Numbered from the stretch's first letter, positions 51,149 through 60,109 are shown. The stretch: DNA of 64,000 nt from Pseudotabrizicola sp051200875 (GCF_051200875.1 NZ_CP195191.1:3100001-3164000), one strand, 5' to 3'. Program-made: numbers and translations. Notes: generated by a model from the letters alone, not told the origin.

Positions 51149-52903
51149 ATGTCGGAGACGAGTGAAAAAGCCTATCAGGTTCTTGCGCGCAAGTACCGCC
51201 CTGCCACTTTCGCCGATCTGATCGGCCAAGAGGCAATGGTGCGCACGCTGAAGAATGCTTTTGCGGCGGATCGCATAGCCCATGCCTTTGTGATGACTGG
51301 GGTCCGGGGGGTCGGAAAGACCACCACGGCCCGTATTATTGCCAAGGGGCTGAACTGTGTTGGTCCCGATGGCAAGGGTGGCCCGACAACCGAGCCTTGT
51401 GGCCAGTGCGAGCCCTGTCGCGCCATCGCGGAAGGCCGCCATGTCGACGTAATGGAAATGGACGCCGCCAGCCGAACCGGTGTTGGCGACATTCGAGAGA
51501 TCATCGACTCGGTGCATTACCGCGCCGCAAGTGCACGGTATAAAATCTATATCATCGACGAAGTGCATATGCTGTCGACCAGCGCATTCAACGCATTGTT
51601 GAAGACGCTGGAAGAGCCGCCGGCCCATGTAAAGTTCATCTTTGCCACGACCGAAATCCGCAAGGTTCCGGTCACGGTTCTGTCGCGGTGCCAACGGTTT
51701 GATCTGAAGCGGATCGAGCCTGAGGTGATGATGGCGCATCTGGAAAAGGTCGCAAAGGCCGAAGGCGCAACGCTTGCCCCGGATGCGATGGCCCTGATCA
51801 CACGCGCGGCAGAGGGTTCGGTGCGGGATGCCATGAGCCTGATGGATCAGGCCATTGCGCATGGTGCAGGCGAGACGACGGCGGATCAAGTTCGTGCGAT
51901 GCTGGGTCTGGCTGACCGCGGACGGGTGCTGGACCTTTTCGATATGATCCTGAAAGGCGAGGCGGCCGCGGCCTTGACCGAGCTTTCGGGCCAATATGCC
52001 GATGGAGCCGACCCGATGGCGGTTCTGCGCGATCTGGCCGAGATCACGCATTGGGTCAGTGTTCTGAAGATCACGCCCGAGGCCGCGGAAGACCCGACCA
52101 CGCCACCGGATGAGCGTGCGCGCGGGTTGATGATGGCAGAGCAACTGCCGATGCGGGTGCTGAGCCGGATGTGGCAAATGCTGTTGAAGGCCATCGAAGA
52201 GGTCGGGCTGGCTCCGAATGCGATGATGGCCGCAGAAATGGCCGTGATCCGGATGACGCATGTCGCCGATTTGCCAGACCCCGAAACCCTGATCCGCAAG
52301 CTGCAATCGCAACCTGCGCCCGGGCCGGGTGGCGGTGGGATGATCGGGGGCGCCCCGGCCAGCGGGGGGGCTGCGCGAATGCACGCGCCGATGATGGCCC
52401 CCTCTGCTCCGATGCGCGGGCCGACGATGAACAGCAGCGGGCAGGTCCTTGCCGTGGCCAATGCCGCGCCGGTTATCGCGAACTTTGAAGGCGTTATCGA
52501 GTTGATCCGCGAACGTCGCGACATGAAGCTTTTGTATGAAGTCGAAAGTGGCGTGCGGCTGGTCAGATATTCGCCGGGCCGCATCGAGTTTGAACCATCG
52601 CCCGAGGCTGCCTCGGACCTAGCGGCGCGGTTAAGTCAGCGCCTTCAGGGCTGGACAGGCAGTCGCTGGGGCGTTTCGGTTGTGGCCAGTGGCGGCCAGC
52701 CGACGATTGCCGAGGCACGCGATGCCGGGCGTCGCAAGGCAGAAGCAGAAGCGATGCAGAATTCCTTGGTGCAGGCCGTTCTGACGGCCTTCCCGGGGGC
52801 AAAGATTACAGAAATCAGGACAGCAGAACAGATTGCCGAGGCAGCAGCAGTCGAAGCGCTGCCCGAGGTCGAAGATGAATGGGATCCTTTCGAGGACGGA
52901 TAA
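51149..52903 (+). CDS. dnaX: DNA polymerase III gamma/tau subunit
   Basis: 584 residues. The AAA+ clamp-loader domain has Walker A GVRGVGKT at 51-58, a four-Cys zinc site (C70, C84, C87, C90), Walker B with DEVH at 137-140 and the SRC arginine finger. A Gly/Pro/Met-rich linker (about 390-430) joins a tau-like C-terminal domain. First gene of dnaX-ebfC-recR, the conserved order in Proteobacteria. No evident frameshift site for a short gamma form was seen, so gamma may come from another mechanism or be absent. Confidence 0.96.
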   Translation: MSETSEKAYQVLARKYRPATFADLIGQEAMVRTLKNAFAADRIAHAFVMTGVRGVGKTTTARIIAKGLNCVGPDGKGGPTTEPCGQCEPCRAIAEGRHVDVMEMDAASRTGVGDIREIIDSVHYRAASARYKIYIIDEVHMLSTSAFNALLKTLEEPPAHVKFIFATTEIRKVPVTVLSRCQRFDLKRIEPEVMMAHLEKVAKAEGATLAPDAMALITRAAEGSVRDAMSLMDQAIAHGAGETTADQVRAMLGLADRGRVLDLFDMILKGEAAAALTELSGQYADGADPMAVLRDLAEITHWVSVLKITPEAAEDPTTPPDERARGLMMAEQLPMRVLSRMWQMLLKAIEEVGLAPNAMMAAEMAVIRMTHVADLPDPETLIRKLQSQPAPGPGGGGMIGGAPASGGAARMHAPMMAPSAPMRGPTMNSSGQVLAVANAAPVIANFEGVIELIRERRDMKLLYEVESGVRLVRYSPGRIEFEPSPEAASDLAARLSQRLQGWTGSRWGVSVVASGGQPTIAEARDAGRRKAEAEAMQNSLVQAVLTAFPGAKITEIRTAEQIAEAAAVEALPEVEDEWDPFEDG

Positions 52904-52913
52904 GAGGGTAGCG

Positions 52914-53267
52914 ATGCTTAAAGGACTTGGTGGTTTGGGTGGTCTTGGCGACATGGCCAAGATGATGAAGGCCGCGCAGGACATGCAGACAAAGATGGCT
53001 GAACTGCAGGAAGAGCTTTCCCGCGTTGTCGTGATCGGAGAGTCCGGTGCAGGTTTGGTCAGGGCGCGGGCAACAGCAAAGGGTGAGTTGACGGGGCTGG
53101 AGATTGATCCTTCAATCTTTGTTGCCAGCGAAAAGGAAGTGGTCGAAGATTTGATCTTGGCGGCGATCAAGGATGCCCAGACGAAAGCAAGCGAGCGAAG
53201 CCAGCGGGAGCTGGCAAAGATGGCCGAAGATTTGGGTCTGCCGCCCGGTATGAAGCTTCCCTTCTGA
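52914..53267 (+). CDS. ebfC: YbaB/EbfC nucleoid-associated protein
   Basis: 117 residues starting MLKGLGGLGGLGDMAKMM. The coiled-coil-like helix QDMQTKMAELQEELSRV and the ATAKGELTGLEIDPSIF core are family signatures, and the C-terminus is LPPGMKLPF. A dimeric DNA-binding protein of the nucleoid. ATG 52914 follows GAGGGT; the longer in-frame start at 52833 would sit inside dnaX. Middle gene of the dnaX-recR operon. Confidence 0.95.
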   Translation: MLKGLGGLGGLGDMAKMMKAAQDMQTKMAELQEELSRVVVIGESGAGLVRARATAKGELTGLEIDPSIFVASEKEVVEDLILAAIKDAQTKASERSQRELAKMAEDLGLPPGMKLPF

Positions 53268-53275
53268 GGCCTGAT

Positions 53276-53890
53276 TTGCCCACACCTCCTGCCTCTGATG
53301 CCAGTCGCGACATTGAAACGCTGATTGATCTGATGTCCCGCTTGCCTGGCCTTGGGCCGCGCTCCGCCCGGCGTGCGGTCTTGGCCTTATTGAAGAAACG
53401 CTCGGGGCTGATGGCGCCGCTTGCTCAGGCAATGGCAACCATTGCCCTGAACGCAAAAGATTGCCGCGTTTGCGGAAATATCAGCACTGACGATCTTTGT
53501 CCGATTTGTGCAGACGAAACGCGTGGCGGGGCCGAGATTTGCGTGGTCGAAGATCTGGCTGATCTTTGGGCTATGGAACGCGGGGGTGTTTTCCGTGGTC
53601 GATACCACGTCTTGGGTGGTACGCTTTCCGCGTTGGATGCCATCGGCCCCGAGGAGTTGCGCATTCCGGCCCTTGTCGAACGGGTAACGGCGGAACAGGT
53701 TTCCGAGGTCATTCTGGCGCTGAATGCGACTGTGGATGGCCAGACGACTGCGCATTACATTGCCGATGCACTGGCTGCGACCGGTGCGCAGATCAGCACG
53801 CTTGCACAAGGCGTCCCGATTGGGGGCGAGTTGGAGTATCTGGATGATGGCACCATCGGCGCGGCATTAAGAGCGCGACGGCGTCTATAA
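53276..53890 (+). CDS. recR: Recombination mediator RecR
   Basis: 204 residues with a TTG start; no ATG is available before the conserved helix-hairpin-helix MSRLPGLGPRSARRAVLAL. The zinc finger CRVCGNISTDDLCPIC and the Toprim core ICVVEDLADLWAME are intact, ending with the Walker-B-like GGELEYLDDGT. RecR with RecF/RecO loads RecA on gapped DNA. Last gene of the dnaX-ebfC-recR operon. Confidence 0.96.
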   Translation: MPTPPASDASRDIETLIDLMSRLPGLGPRSARRAVLALLKKRSGLMAPLAQAMATIALNAKDCRVCGNISTDDLCPICADETRGGAEICVVEDLADLWAMERGGVFRGRYHVLGGTLSALDAIGPEELRIPALVERVTAEQVSEVILALNATVDGQTTAHYIADALAATGAQISTLAQGVPIGGELEYLDDGTIGAALRARRRL

Positions 53891-54078
53891 ACCTGACATT
53901 CTGGCATGAACGGTACAGCTGGCAGGAACGGAGCAAATGCTTTTCCTGCGCCGCAGTCCTGTTAAGGTGGAGTTGGGTCGGCACCAGAACCAACACACTC
54001 GAATACTGGGCAAGCAGCCCCCGACCCATACGGGAATGTCGCACAAACAAGGTATTCGGACCAACGGAATGGTATGAA

Positions 54079-54279
54079 ATGCGGATAGTGTACGTGAACG
54101 GCGCACGTTCCGACCTTTCGTGGCACGAAATGCGCAAGCTCTTCTGGCATCCGTATTTTGTTGCGCTTGTCTTGTTGGCCAGCGCCTTTGTCATCGCCTT
54201 GCGGCCCTATGACGACATGGTGGATCTCAACGTCGTCCGTTTGACCATCTTCTACGCAAACAGCGTCGGCTTTTTTTGA
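54079..54279 (+). pseudogene. 5' part of a LytTR membrane regulator, broken at a T7 tract
   Basis: 66 codons: a short cytoplasmic start, one full helix (FVALVLLASAFVIALRPY) and half of a second (LTIFYANSVGFF), then TGA. The stop comes immediately after seven T residues at 54271-54277. Reading one base back gives FFLM and continues directly into the next frame, completing the second helix. Either frameshifted expression, sequencing error, or true damage. Confidence 0.6.
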
Positions 54280-54977
54280 TGTTCTTGGTCGGGTCGGTTT
54301 ATGTCACCCAGCGTATGGGGCGGACCGTCTATGCCAGTCTTGTCGTCGCCGTCTCGATCATCCTTGCAACTGTCTATGGGGTCATCAGCGCAACCTTGCT
54401 GGGTGCGCAAATCCCGCCATTGATCGACGTCGTCTTGGTCGCCATTTTCAACCTCGTTTTTGGGGTTGTTGGCGAAGTCATATTCGTCTCTTTCCTCGTT
54501 CCAAGAATTCTAAGGGACATTGCATCACAGCCGCTTATCCAGCCAGATTACGCGGCCAAGAATGAGACGATCCAGTCTCCTGTGTCCGATGCGTCTGTAT
54601 CTGCGCTGAGTGATCCTCTCGCGACCGAGTTAAAACAGCCGGTCGTGATGCGCGATCCGGTCATTAATATTCTTGGGATCGACTTTCGCAGCGAAGACGT
54701 ATCAGTGCTTTCAGCGGAGGCGCATTATGTTTCCGTTGTGCGAAGGGATGGTAAGACCAAGCTGCTGCGGGGCAGGATCAGCGAGGCAGCAGACGCGATG
54801 CCACCAGAACTGGGCCGTATGGTTCATCGAAGCCATTGGGTTGCCGCACATGCCGTCGACACTTTGGTCCAAGATGGTCGGAACCATGTTCTGCTGCTGA
54901 AAGATGGCAGGCGCCTTCCGGTCGCCAGAAACCGGCAGCACGAGATAAGAAACTGGGTCGAGCACCTCTCGCAATGA
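54279..54977 (+). CDS. LytTR DNA-binding membrane protein, 3' part
   Basis: 232 residues from ATG 54279. Three hydrophobic helices are followed by a linker and a C-terminal LytTR domain (HYVSVVRRDGKTKLLRG, then MVHRSHWVAAHAVDTL and DGRRLPVARNRQHEIRNW). Such membrane-LytTR proteins are transcription factors that sense signals through their membrane part. The natural N-terminus is encoded in the preceding frame (54079-54279). The start overlaps the preceding TGA as TGATG, so re-initiation could also yield this shorter protein. Confidence 0.75.
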   Translation: MFLVGSVYVTQRMGRTVYASLVVAVSIILATVYGVISATLLGAQIPPLIDVVLVAIFNLVFGVVGEVIFVSFLVPRILRDIASQPLIQPDYAAKNETIQSPVSDASVSALSDPLATELKQPVVMRDPVINILGIDFRSEDVSVLSAEAHYVSVVRRDGKTKLLRGRISEAADAMPPELGRMVHRSHWVAAHAVDTLVQDGRNHVLLLKDGRRLPVARNRQHEIRNWVEHLSQ

Positions 54978-54978
54978 A

Positions 54979-55006
54979 AAAGGGCGCCCTCAACAAGCGC
55001 CACTTT
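54979..55006. terminator. Bidirectional terminator between LytTR and DUF1013 genes
   Basis: AAAGGGCGC pairs with GCGCCACTTT (nine pairs, one bulged A). T-rich flanks follow on the minus strand (TTTTT), so it chiefly ends the DUF1013 gene and lies just past the LytTR stop. Confidence 0.6.
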
Positions 55007-55031
55007 CAAAGAATTGACCGTCAATGACAGA

Positions 55032-55784
55032 TCAACGACGGGTGTCTTCGTCGTCCTCATCGTCATCATCGCCATGCGGCAGATTGAAGAAGCTGTCAGC
55101 ATCCGAGAAGTCAGCGGGTTTTTCTTCTTCTTCAGACAAAGAGAAGGTTTCAAGGCCAGCGATCGAGGACGGGATCTTGGGCTCGGTCGCCATGCCAAGC
55201 GATTGCTCGGTGGACACAAGCTTGCGGCGCTCGTCATCGCTCATCACCGTGCCTTCGACTGCCCGGCGGCGCACGGCCTGCTGAACGGCGGCGTCAAGTT
55301 CGGTCTGCTTGCACAGGCCCAAAGCAACCGGGTCAACCGGCGTGATGTTGTTGATGTTCCAGTGGGTGCGCTCGCGGATCGACTGGATCGTCGGTTTGGT
55401 CGTGCCGACAAGTTTGCCAATGGCACCATCGGACAGTTCCGGATGGAACTTGACCAGCCACAGAATAGCAGCCGGACGATCCTGACGCTTGGACAGCGGG
55501 GTGTAACGCGGGCCGCGGCGCTTTTCTTCGCCAGCTGCTGCCGGGTTATGCTTCAGCTTCAGGCGGTACAGCGGGTCCTTCTGACCTTTTTCGATTTCGC
55601 CTTCGTCCAGCTGGTTGTTGGCGATCGGGTCAAACCCTTTCACACCCGGGGCCACGTCGCCATCGGCGATGCCCTGCACTTCCAATTCGTGCATGCCGCA
55701 AAAGTCGGCGATCTGCTTGAAGGAAAGCGTGGTGTTGTCCACGAGCCAGACGGCGGTGGCTTTGGCCATGAGCGGCTTGTTCAT
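55032..55784 (-). CDS. DUF1013 transcription regulator (TrcR-like)
   Basis: 250 residues. N-terminal helix-turn-helix-like region (ATAVWLVDNTTLSFKQIADF) and central HPELSDGAIGKLVGTTKPTI. Family members are near-universal in alphaproteobacteria; Caulobacter TrcR associates with RNA polymerase and affects cell-cycle promoters. The C-terminus is strikingly acidic, ending in a run of Asp and Glu (residues about 236-247). Conserved length and start. Divergent from RNase T2. Confidence 0.9.
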   Translation of the reverse strand: MNKPLMAKATAVWLVDNTTLSFKQIADFCGMHELEVQGIADGDVAPGVKGFDPIANNQLDEGEIEKGQKDPLYRLKLKHNPAAAGEEKRRGPRYTPLSKRQDRPAAILWLVKFHPELSDGAIGKLVGTTKPTIQSIRERTHWNINNITPVDPVALGLCKQTELDAAVQQAVRRRAVEGTVMSDDERRKLVSTEQSLGMATEPKIPSSIAGLETFSLSEEEEKPADFSDADSFFNLPHGDDDDEDDEDTRR

Positions 55785-55909
55785 AGCAGGCTCCTTTACA
55801 AATCTGTCCCGTGCCGGGAAAACGGCTGCGAACCTTCGTCCGCGATTTCCACGATGTCGGGGAATTCAGGGGTGTATATAGTGAGTTTGGGAGAAAAGGG
55901 GAAGTGGAA

Positions 55910-56551
55910 ATGCGCAGCGTGGCAGCTTGGGTGGCGGGGATTTGTCTGGCGGCAGGGACAGCATTTGCCGAAGGCGAACGGGCAGGGGATTTTGACTATT
56001 ACGTCATGGCCCTTTCCTGGTCGCCAAACTGGTGCGCCTTGGAGGGGGATTCGCGGCGCGATCCGCAATGCGACCGCGGGACCGGAACGACCTTTGTCCT
56101 TCATGGCCTTTGGCCGCAGTATGAAGACGGTTGGCCAAGCTATTGCCGCACGACCGAGCGGGATCCGTCGCGGTCAGAAACGGCTGCCGTGGCGGATGTT
56201 TTCGGGGGGGCAGGCTCTGCCTTCTACCAGTGGAAGAAACACGGGCGCTGTTCGGGCCTGTCGTCACGCGATTATTATGCCCTTGCGCGAAAGGCATTTC
56301 GAAGCGTGGCGATTTCCCCTGTTTTTCCAAAGATCAACAAGGATCTGAAAGTTCCCGCCGAGGTCATCGAAGGTGCATTCCTTGAATCCAATCCGGGCCT
56401 GAAACGTGATCAGGTAACGGTCACCTGTCGTGACGGAATGATTCAGGAGGTGCGGATCTGCCTGACAAAAGACATGGAGCCGCGGCGTTGCGGTGCCGAT
56501 ACGATTCGTGATTGCACGCTTAAAGACGCGGTCATCGAAGCGGTACGGTGA
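55910..56551 (+). CDS. Secreted ribonuclease T2
   Basis: 213 residues with a signal peptide (WVAGICLAAGTAFA). Both catalytic motifs are intact: CAS1 FVLHGLWPQ with His65 and CAS2 YQWKKHGRC with His111. Cysteines are placed for two or three disulphides. It cleaves single-stranded RNA via 2',3'-cyclic phosphates in the periplasm or outside the cell. ATG 55910 is preceded by GGGGAAG. Monocistronic. Probably nutrient scavenging or RNA turnover. Confidence 0.95.
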   Translation: MRSVAAWVAGICLAAGTAFAEGERAGDFDYYVMALSWSPNWCALEGDSRRDPQCDRGTGTTFVLHGLWPQYEDGWPSYCRTTERDPSRSETAAVADVFGGAGSAFYQWKKHGRCSGLSSRDYYALARKAFRSVAISPVFPKINKDLKVPAEVIEGAFLESNPGLKRDQVTVTCRDGMIQEVRICLTKDMEPRRCGADTIRDCTLKDAVIEAVR

Positions 56552-56682
56552 TGCCGTGCGAGGGTAGAGGATTCCAGACTTTCACCCATTGGTTGTTTTT
56601 CGGTATCTTTTCCTCACTGGCATCGGCCTTTGGCCTCGTCAGAAAATTGATTTTTAACAACAAATTTTGATGGGAGATCGCC

Positions 56683-57951
56683 ATGAGCGAAACAACCGGT
56701 TTTTCAACCGGGGCGCCTTTATTGAGCCCCGAATTCCAGGACATGGTCGACCGTTGTGTCGAATTGTTCAAACTTGATGTTGTGCAAGGACTGGCCTTTG
56801 CACGCGAACCTGCCCTGGCAAGCAGCCGCGGAATTGACGGGAACCCGTCGAAACTTGGGCCGATCGTCGCCAAACGGCTGACCCAGCTCAAGCCGGGTGG
56901 CAAACGTGGACGAACTGCAGAGGCGACCAAGATCGAAGCGGCCCTGTCAGCGCTTTATGACAGCAATGTCCGCTCACTCGCCCGTCGGTACAATGTCGAC
57001 GTTACCGCCGGAAAACCCGTTTTGGCGCAGGTCAACAAGGTTCAGGAATTCCGCTTTCTAGAGCGCGAACTTTCCAGTGAAAAGCGGATCAACAGCCTGC
57101 ACGAAAACCTGTTCGACACTCGTGCCGAACTGAAATCGGACGACGGGGCCGATGTTGAAACGGTCATGCGCCGCCTTGCCCCGAATGTGAACCTTGACCC
57201 CACCGTCATGCGTATGTTGGCCGACAATATCCGGCCCTCGATTGCTGTGCTTCCGACCGGAACAATCGGCGGTGTTGTGGTCCCAAAGCCACCGATTGTG
57301 GTCAACAAGGGTCTGGAATTCCGGATTCATCAGGTGAAATGCGTTGATGAAACCAACCCGGAATGGCCCGGCGATGATGAAATTGCCATGGGCGCAGTGG
57401 CAGTGGCCGACAATGGCACCACGACCAAGATCAACGAATTCATGGTTCGTGATGATTACGACGATGGTGAAACGAAGGTCTATAACCCGCCGCGCCTGCT
57501 CAAATCCTTCTCATTGAGCAATGTCCGCTATCCGGCAGATTTTCTGATGGTGCTGGCCTTGGCTGAAAAGGACAATGGCGGCATGTCCGATTTCCTTGCC
57601 GATCTGTGGGAGGCAATCAAGGATGATGTCACTGTCATCATCGCGGCGGTCAGCGCCGCTGCCGGTCTTGCGATTGGCGGGGCCATCGGCGGCACGGTCG
57701 GCACGGCCATCGGTGGCCCCTTGGGCGCAATCATCGGCGCAGTTGCCGGGGCAATCATCGGGGCGATCGTTGGATGGATCATCTCGGCCCTGAAGGACGA
57801 CATCTTCACGCCCCAAGCGGCAGCAGTCCATCTGCCGAATGCACTTTCGACCTTCGGAGGCGGATCGCTGACATCGCCGCAGTTCACGGTGAACTACCGT
57901 GACCACGGCGGCCATTACCGGGTCTATTACAGCTGGAAGATCAACCGCTGA
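56683..57951 (+). CDS. Uncharacterised protein with a glycine-zipper hydrophobic segment
   Basis: 422 residues, no signal peptide. Segments: helical N-terminus (about 1-160); a linker; a beta-rich domain (KCVDETNPEWPGDDEIAMGA, and VYNPPRLLKSFSL); then a Gly/Ala/Ile repeat (about 324-368) with GGAIGGTVGTAIGGPLGAII and GAVAGAIIGAIVGWII, enough for one or two glycine-zipper helices; then a C-terminal beta domain ending VNYRDHGGHYRVYYSWKINR. I recall similar domain strings in poorly characterised bacterial proteins but cannot name the family. Pore formation or membrane insertion is suggested by the zipper only. Isolated gene. Confidence 0.75.
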   Translation: MSETTGFSTGAPLLSPEFQDMVDRCVELFKLDVVQGLAFAREPALASSRGIDGNPSKLGPIVAKRLTQLKPGGKRGRTAEATKIEAALSALYDSNVRSLARRYNVDVTAGKPVLAQVNKVQEFRFLERELSSEKRINSLHENLFDTRAELKSDDGADVETVMRRLAPNVNLDPTVMRMLADNIRPSIAVLPTGTIGGVVVPKPPIVVNKGLEFRIHQVKCVDETNPEWPGDDEIAMGAVAVADNGTTTKINEFMVRDDYDDGETKVYNPPRLLKSFSLSNVRYPADFLMVLALAEKDNGGMSDFLADLWEAIKDDVTVIIAAVSAAAGLAIGGAIGGTVGTAIGGPLGAIIGAVAGAIIGAIVGWIISALKDDIFTPQAAAVHLPNALSTFGGGSLTSPQFTVNYRDHGGHYRVYYSWKINR

Positions 57952-57960
57952 TCAGACGAT

Positions 57961-57982
57961 AGGGGGCGGGCAACTGCCCCCT
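57961..57982 (+). terminator. Terminator-like stem after the glycine-zipper gene
   Basis: AGGGGGC pairs with GCCCCCT around GGGCAACT. It lies 9 bases after the stop of the gene at 56683. There is no T-run of note, so termination may be weak. Confidence 0.5.
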
Positions 57983-58953
57983 CATTCGACTTTCAGAACG
58001 ATCTTGCCGGTGTGGCCCGAACTTTCCATCCGCGCATGGGCTTTGGCAGCATCGGCAAGCGCGAATTCGCTGTCCATGACCGGGGCAAATCGGCCTGCCG
58101 CAATCATCGGCCAGACATTTGCTTCGACCTCGCGGGCAATATTGGCCTTTGCGGCATCGGATTGCGGACGAAGCGTTGATCCGGTCAGGGTCAGACGCCG
58201 CATCATCATCTCGGCAAAATTCAATTCAACCTTCGGACCTTGCAGGAAGGCAATCTGCACCAGACGGCCATCATCGGCCAAGGTGCGGACGTTCTTGGGA
58301 AGATAGGCGCCGCCGACCATATCAAGGATCAGGTTTGCGCTACCTTCGGCCCGAATAGCGGCGGCCCAGTCTTCGGTCTTGTAGTTATAGGCAGCCTGCG
58401 CTCCCAGCGCCTTGCACGCTGCAACCTTTTCATCGCTGCCCGCCGTGGTGAAAACCCGCGCGCCCAGATTGCGGGCGATCTGAATGGCCGTCGTGCCAAT
58501 GCCAGATGATCCGCCATGAACCAAGAACCGTTCCCCGGCAGACAACCGCCCGCGCATCACCACGTTTGACCAGACTGTAAAGCAGGTCTCTGGCAGGCAG
58601 GCCGCCTCGCGTAGACCCATGCCGTCTGGCACAGGCAAGGCGTGGCTTTCATGGGTCGCAACATATTCAGCATAGCCACCGCCGGGAAGCAGAGCCGTAA
58701 CTTTGTCGCCAATCTGCCACCGGCTGACATTCGGCCCCAAGGCCACAACCGTACCAGAGGCCTCCAACCCCGGAAGGGGCGAGGCCGAAGGGGGCGGCGC
58801 ATACATGCCGGCCCGCTGCAAGGCATCGGGGCGGTTCACACCCGCCCAAGCGACACGGATGACGATCTGGCCGTGTCCCGGAACAGGGACGGGAACGGTG
58901 ACCGGCCTTAACACCTCGGGACCGCCGGGTTGCGAGATTTCGATGGCGGTCAT
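57982..58953 (-). CDS. NAD(P)H:quinone oxidoreductase, MDR superfamily (PIG3-like)
   Basis: 323 residues from MTAIEISQPGG at 58953; ATG 58971 adds six residues. MDR-fold enzyme without catalytic zinc ligands. The cofactor motif is FLVHGGSSGIGTTAIQIARN, and AGVNRPDALQRAGMYAPPP is the family hallmark of the QOR/PIG3 type. It reduces quinones or reactive enones. Next to the COQ9 gene on the same strand, a mild hint towards quinone metabolism. Confidence 0.9.
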   Translation of the reverse strand: MTAIEISQPGGPEVLRPVTVPVPVPGHGQIVIRVAWAGVNRPDALQRAGMYAPPPSASPLPGLEASGTVVALGPNVSRWQIGDKVTALLPGGGYAEYVATHESHALPVPDGMGLREAACLPETCFTVWSNVVMRGRLSAGERFLVHGGSSGIGTTAIQIARNLGARVFTTAGSDEKVAACKALGAQAAYNYKTEDWAAAIRAEGSANLILDMVGGAYLPKNVRTLADDGRLVQIAFLQGPKVELNFAEMMMRRLTLTGSTLRPQSDAAKANIAREVEANVWPMIAAGRFAPVMDSEFALADAAKAHARMESSGHTGKIVLKVE

Positions 58954-59016
58954 GGTGTGGGACAGGGTCATGGGTGTTCGGCCTTTCTTTGGTGTAAGCG
59001 AGGCAAGCTTAAGCTG

Positions 59017-59724
59017 TCAGGACTTGGGGCGAAAGCGGTCCATCACCCGCCCGGGCAGATCGTCGGGCACCACAGGCTTGCGGATGTTTTCCATGAACTT
59101 CAGCGGGCCTGACAGAATAGCTTTTGACAATGGATTTTCGCGAAGCTGGGCTTTGACCTTTTCAAAGCGCATCACGTCCTCGATCCGTCGGTCAAGGAAA
59201 TCCCATGTGGCTTGATGGCCAAGGCTGTCATCGCCCAGCCAGTAAAGCACGGTCGAGGAATAAACGCCCGAGAGAGTGGCGCGTTTCGTGTACCAGTTCA
59301 GGTCGCGGCTGGCGTCGCCCAAGGCGTCCCATATGGCATCGGCCGTACCCCAGATCAGCCGTGCCCCTTCGGCGGCATGAAGTGGCAGGGCAAAGAGAGT
59401 TGTGCCGCGCCGAACCGCTTCGCGATCCTCCACCGCCTCAATTCGCAGGCGGACGGCGTGGGCGACACGGTCGCGAAAACGCATGGATGACAGGTCTGTC
59501 TTTGCCAGTGCCTCGCGCATCAGAGTATCTCCACGGCGATGGTAGGCGATGGCAAGATCCAGTCCGCCGCGGGGGAACAACGCTTTGGCCAAGGCGGCAT
59601 CCACGCCCGAATCAAGGACGGCTGCGCGGAAAGTGGCGTCGGTCCAACCATCAAAGGCCACATGCATCAGGGCGGCATCCAGTACGCGGTCGGCGGCGGC
59701 TTCGGGCGAATTCGGCTGTTCCAT
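59017..59724 (-). CDS. COQ9 family ubiquinone biosynthesis protein
   Basis: 235 residues. The TetR-like helical N-terminus (RVLDAALMHVAFDGWTDATF) and the COQ9 domain are visible, with DLNWYTKRATLSGVYSSTVL and the C-terminal LKFMENIRKP. COQ9 binds lipid intermediates and assists hydroxylation in ubiquinone synthesis. Typical of alphaproteobacteria and mitochondria. It lies upstream of the quinone oxidoreductase gene on the same strand and divergent from rpsU. Confidence 0.92.
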   Translation of the reverse strand: MEQPNSPEAAADRVLDAALMHVAFDGWTDATFRAAVLDSGVDAALAKALFPRGGLDLAIAYHRRGDTLMREALAKTDLSSMRFRDRVAHAVRLRIEAVEDREAVRRGTTLFALPLHAAEGARLIWGTADAIWDALGDASRDLNWYTKRATLSGVYSSTVLYWLGDDSLGHQATWDFLDRRIEDVMRFEKVKAQLRENPLSKAILSGPLKFMENIRKPVVPDDLPGRVMDRFRPKS

Positions 59725-59832
59725 CGGGGTTCTCGCGGTTGCAAATGGTGGACAGGCAGGCTTTGCCCTGTTATAGCGCGCCTCGCCTGCACTTACAGTG
59801 CAACTCTAACTTAGGAAGGTGGTGACAACCAC

Positions 59833-60039
59833 ATGCAGGTCAGCGTTCGTGATAACAACGTCGAACAGGCCCTCCGGGCTCTGAAGAAAAAGCTCCAGCG
59901 CGAAGGCGTGTTTCGGGAAATGAAGCTTAAGCAGCATTTCGAGAAGCCGTCGGTCAAGAAAGCGCGCGAGCAAGCCGAAGCCGTCCGTCGTGCGCGTAAA
60001 CTCGCGCGCAAGAAGGCACAGCGTGAAGGCGCTATCTAA
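59833..60039 (+). CDS. rpsU: 30S ribosomal protein S21
   Basis: 68 residues, very basic, MQVSVRDNNVEQALRALKKK at the start. S21 (bS21) helps translation initiation at the platform near the anti-SD. The SD GGAAGGTGG lies in the leader. An intrinsic terminator follows at 60082, so it is a single-gene transcript, as is common in alphaproteobacteria. Confidence 0.97.
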   Translation: MQVSVRDNNVEQALRALKKKLQREGVFREMKLKQHFEKPSVKKAREQAEAVRRARKLARKKAQREGAI

Positions 60040-60081
60040 GGCGTTTTAACGACACTGGGGTCGGCAACGGCCCAGACGATC

Positions 60082-60109
60082 AACCCCCGTCCTTTGGCCG
60101 GGGGTTTTT
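60082..60109 (+). terminator. Intrinsic terminator of rpsU
   Basis: AACCCCCG pairs with CGGGGGTT around a 9-base loop and is followed by TTT. It lies 43 bases past the rpsU stop. Confidence 0.85.

Noticed and set aside
51074..52384. Long N-terminal extension of the phosphatase gene on the minus strand
   Set aside because: It is the shadow of dnaX; the phosphatase starts at 51073 (MPFQIAELD).
55014..56348. A 444-codon plus-strand frame covering the DUF1013 gene and part of RNase T2
   Set aside because: Antisense to the recognisable DUF1013 protein and out of frame with RNase T2.
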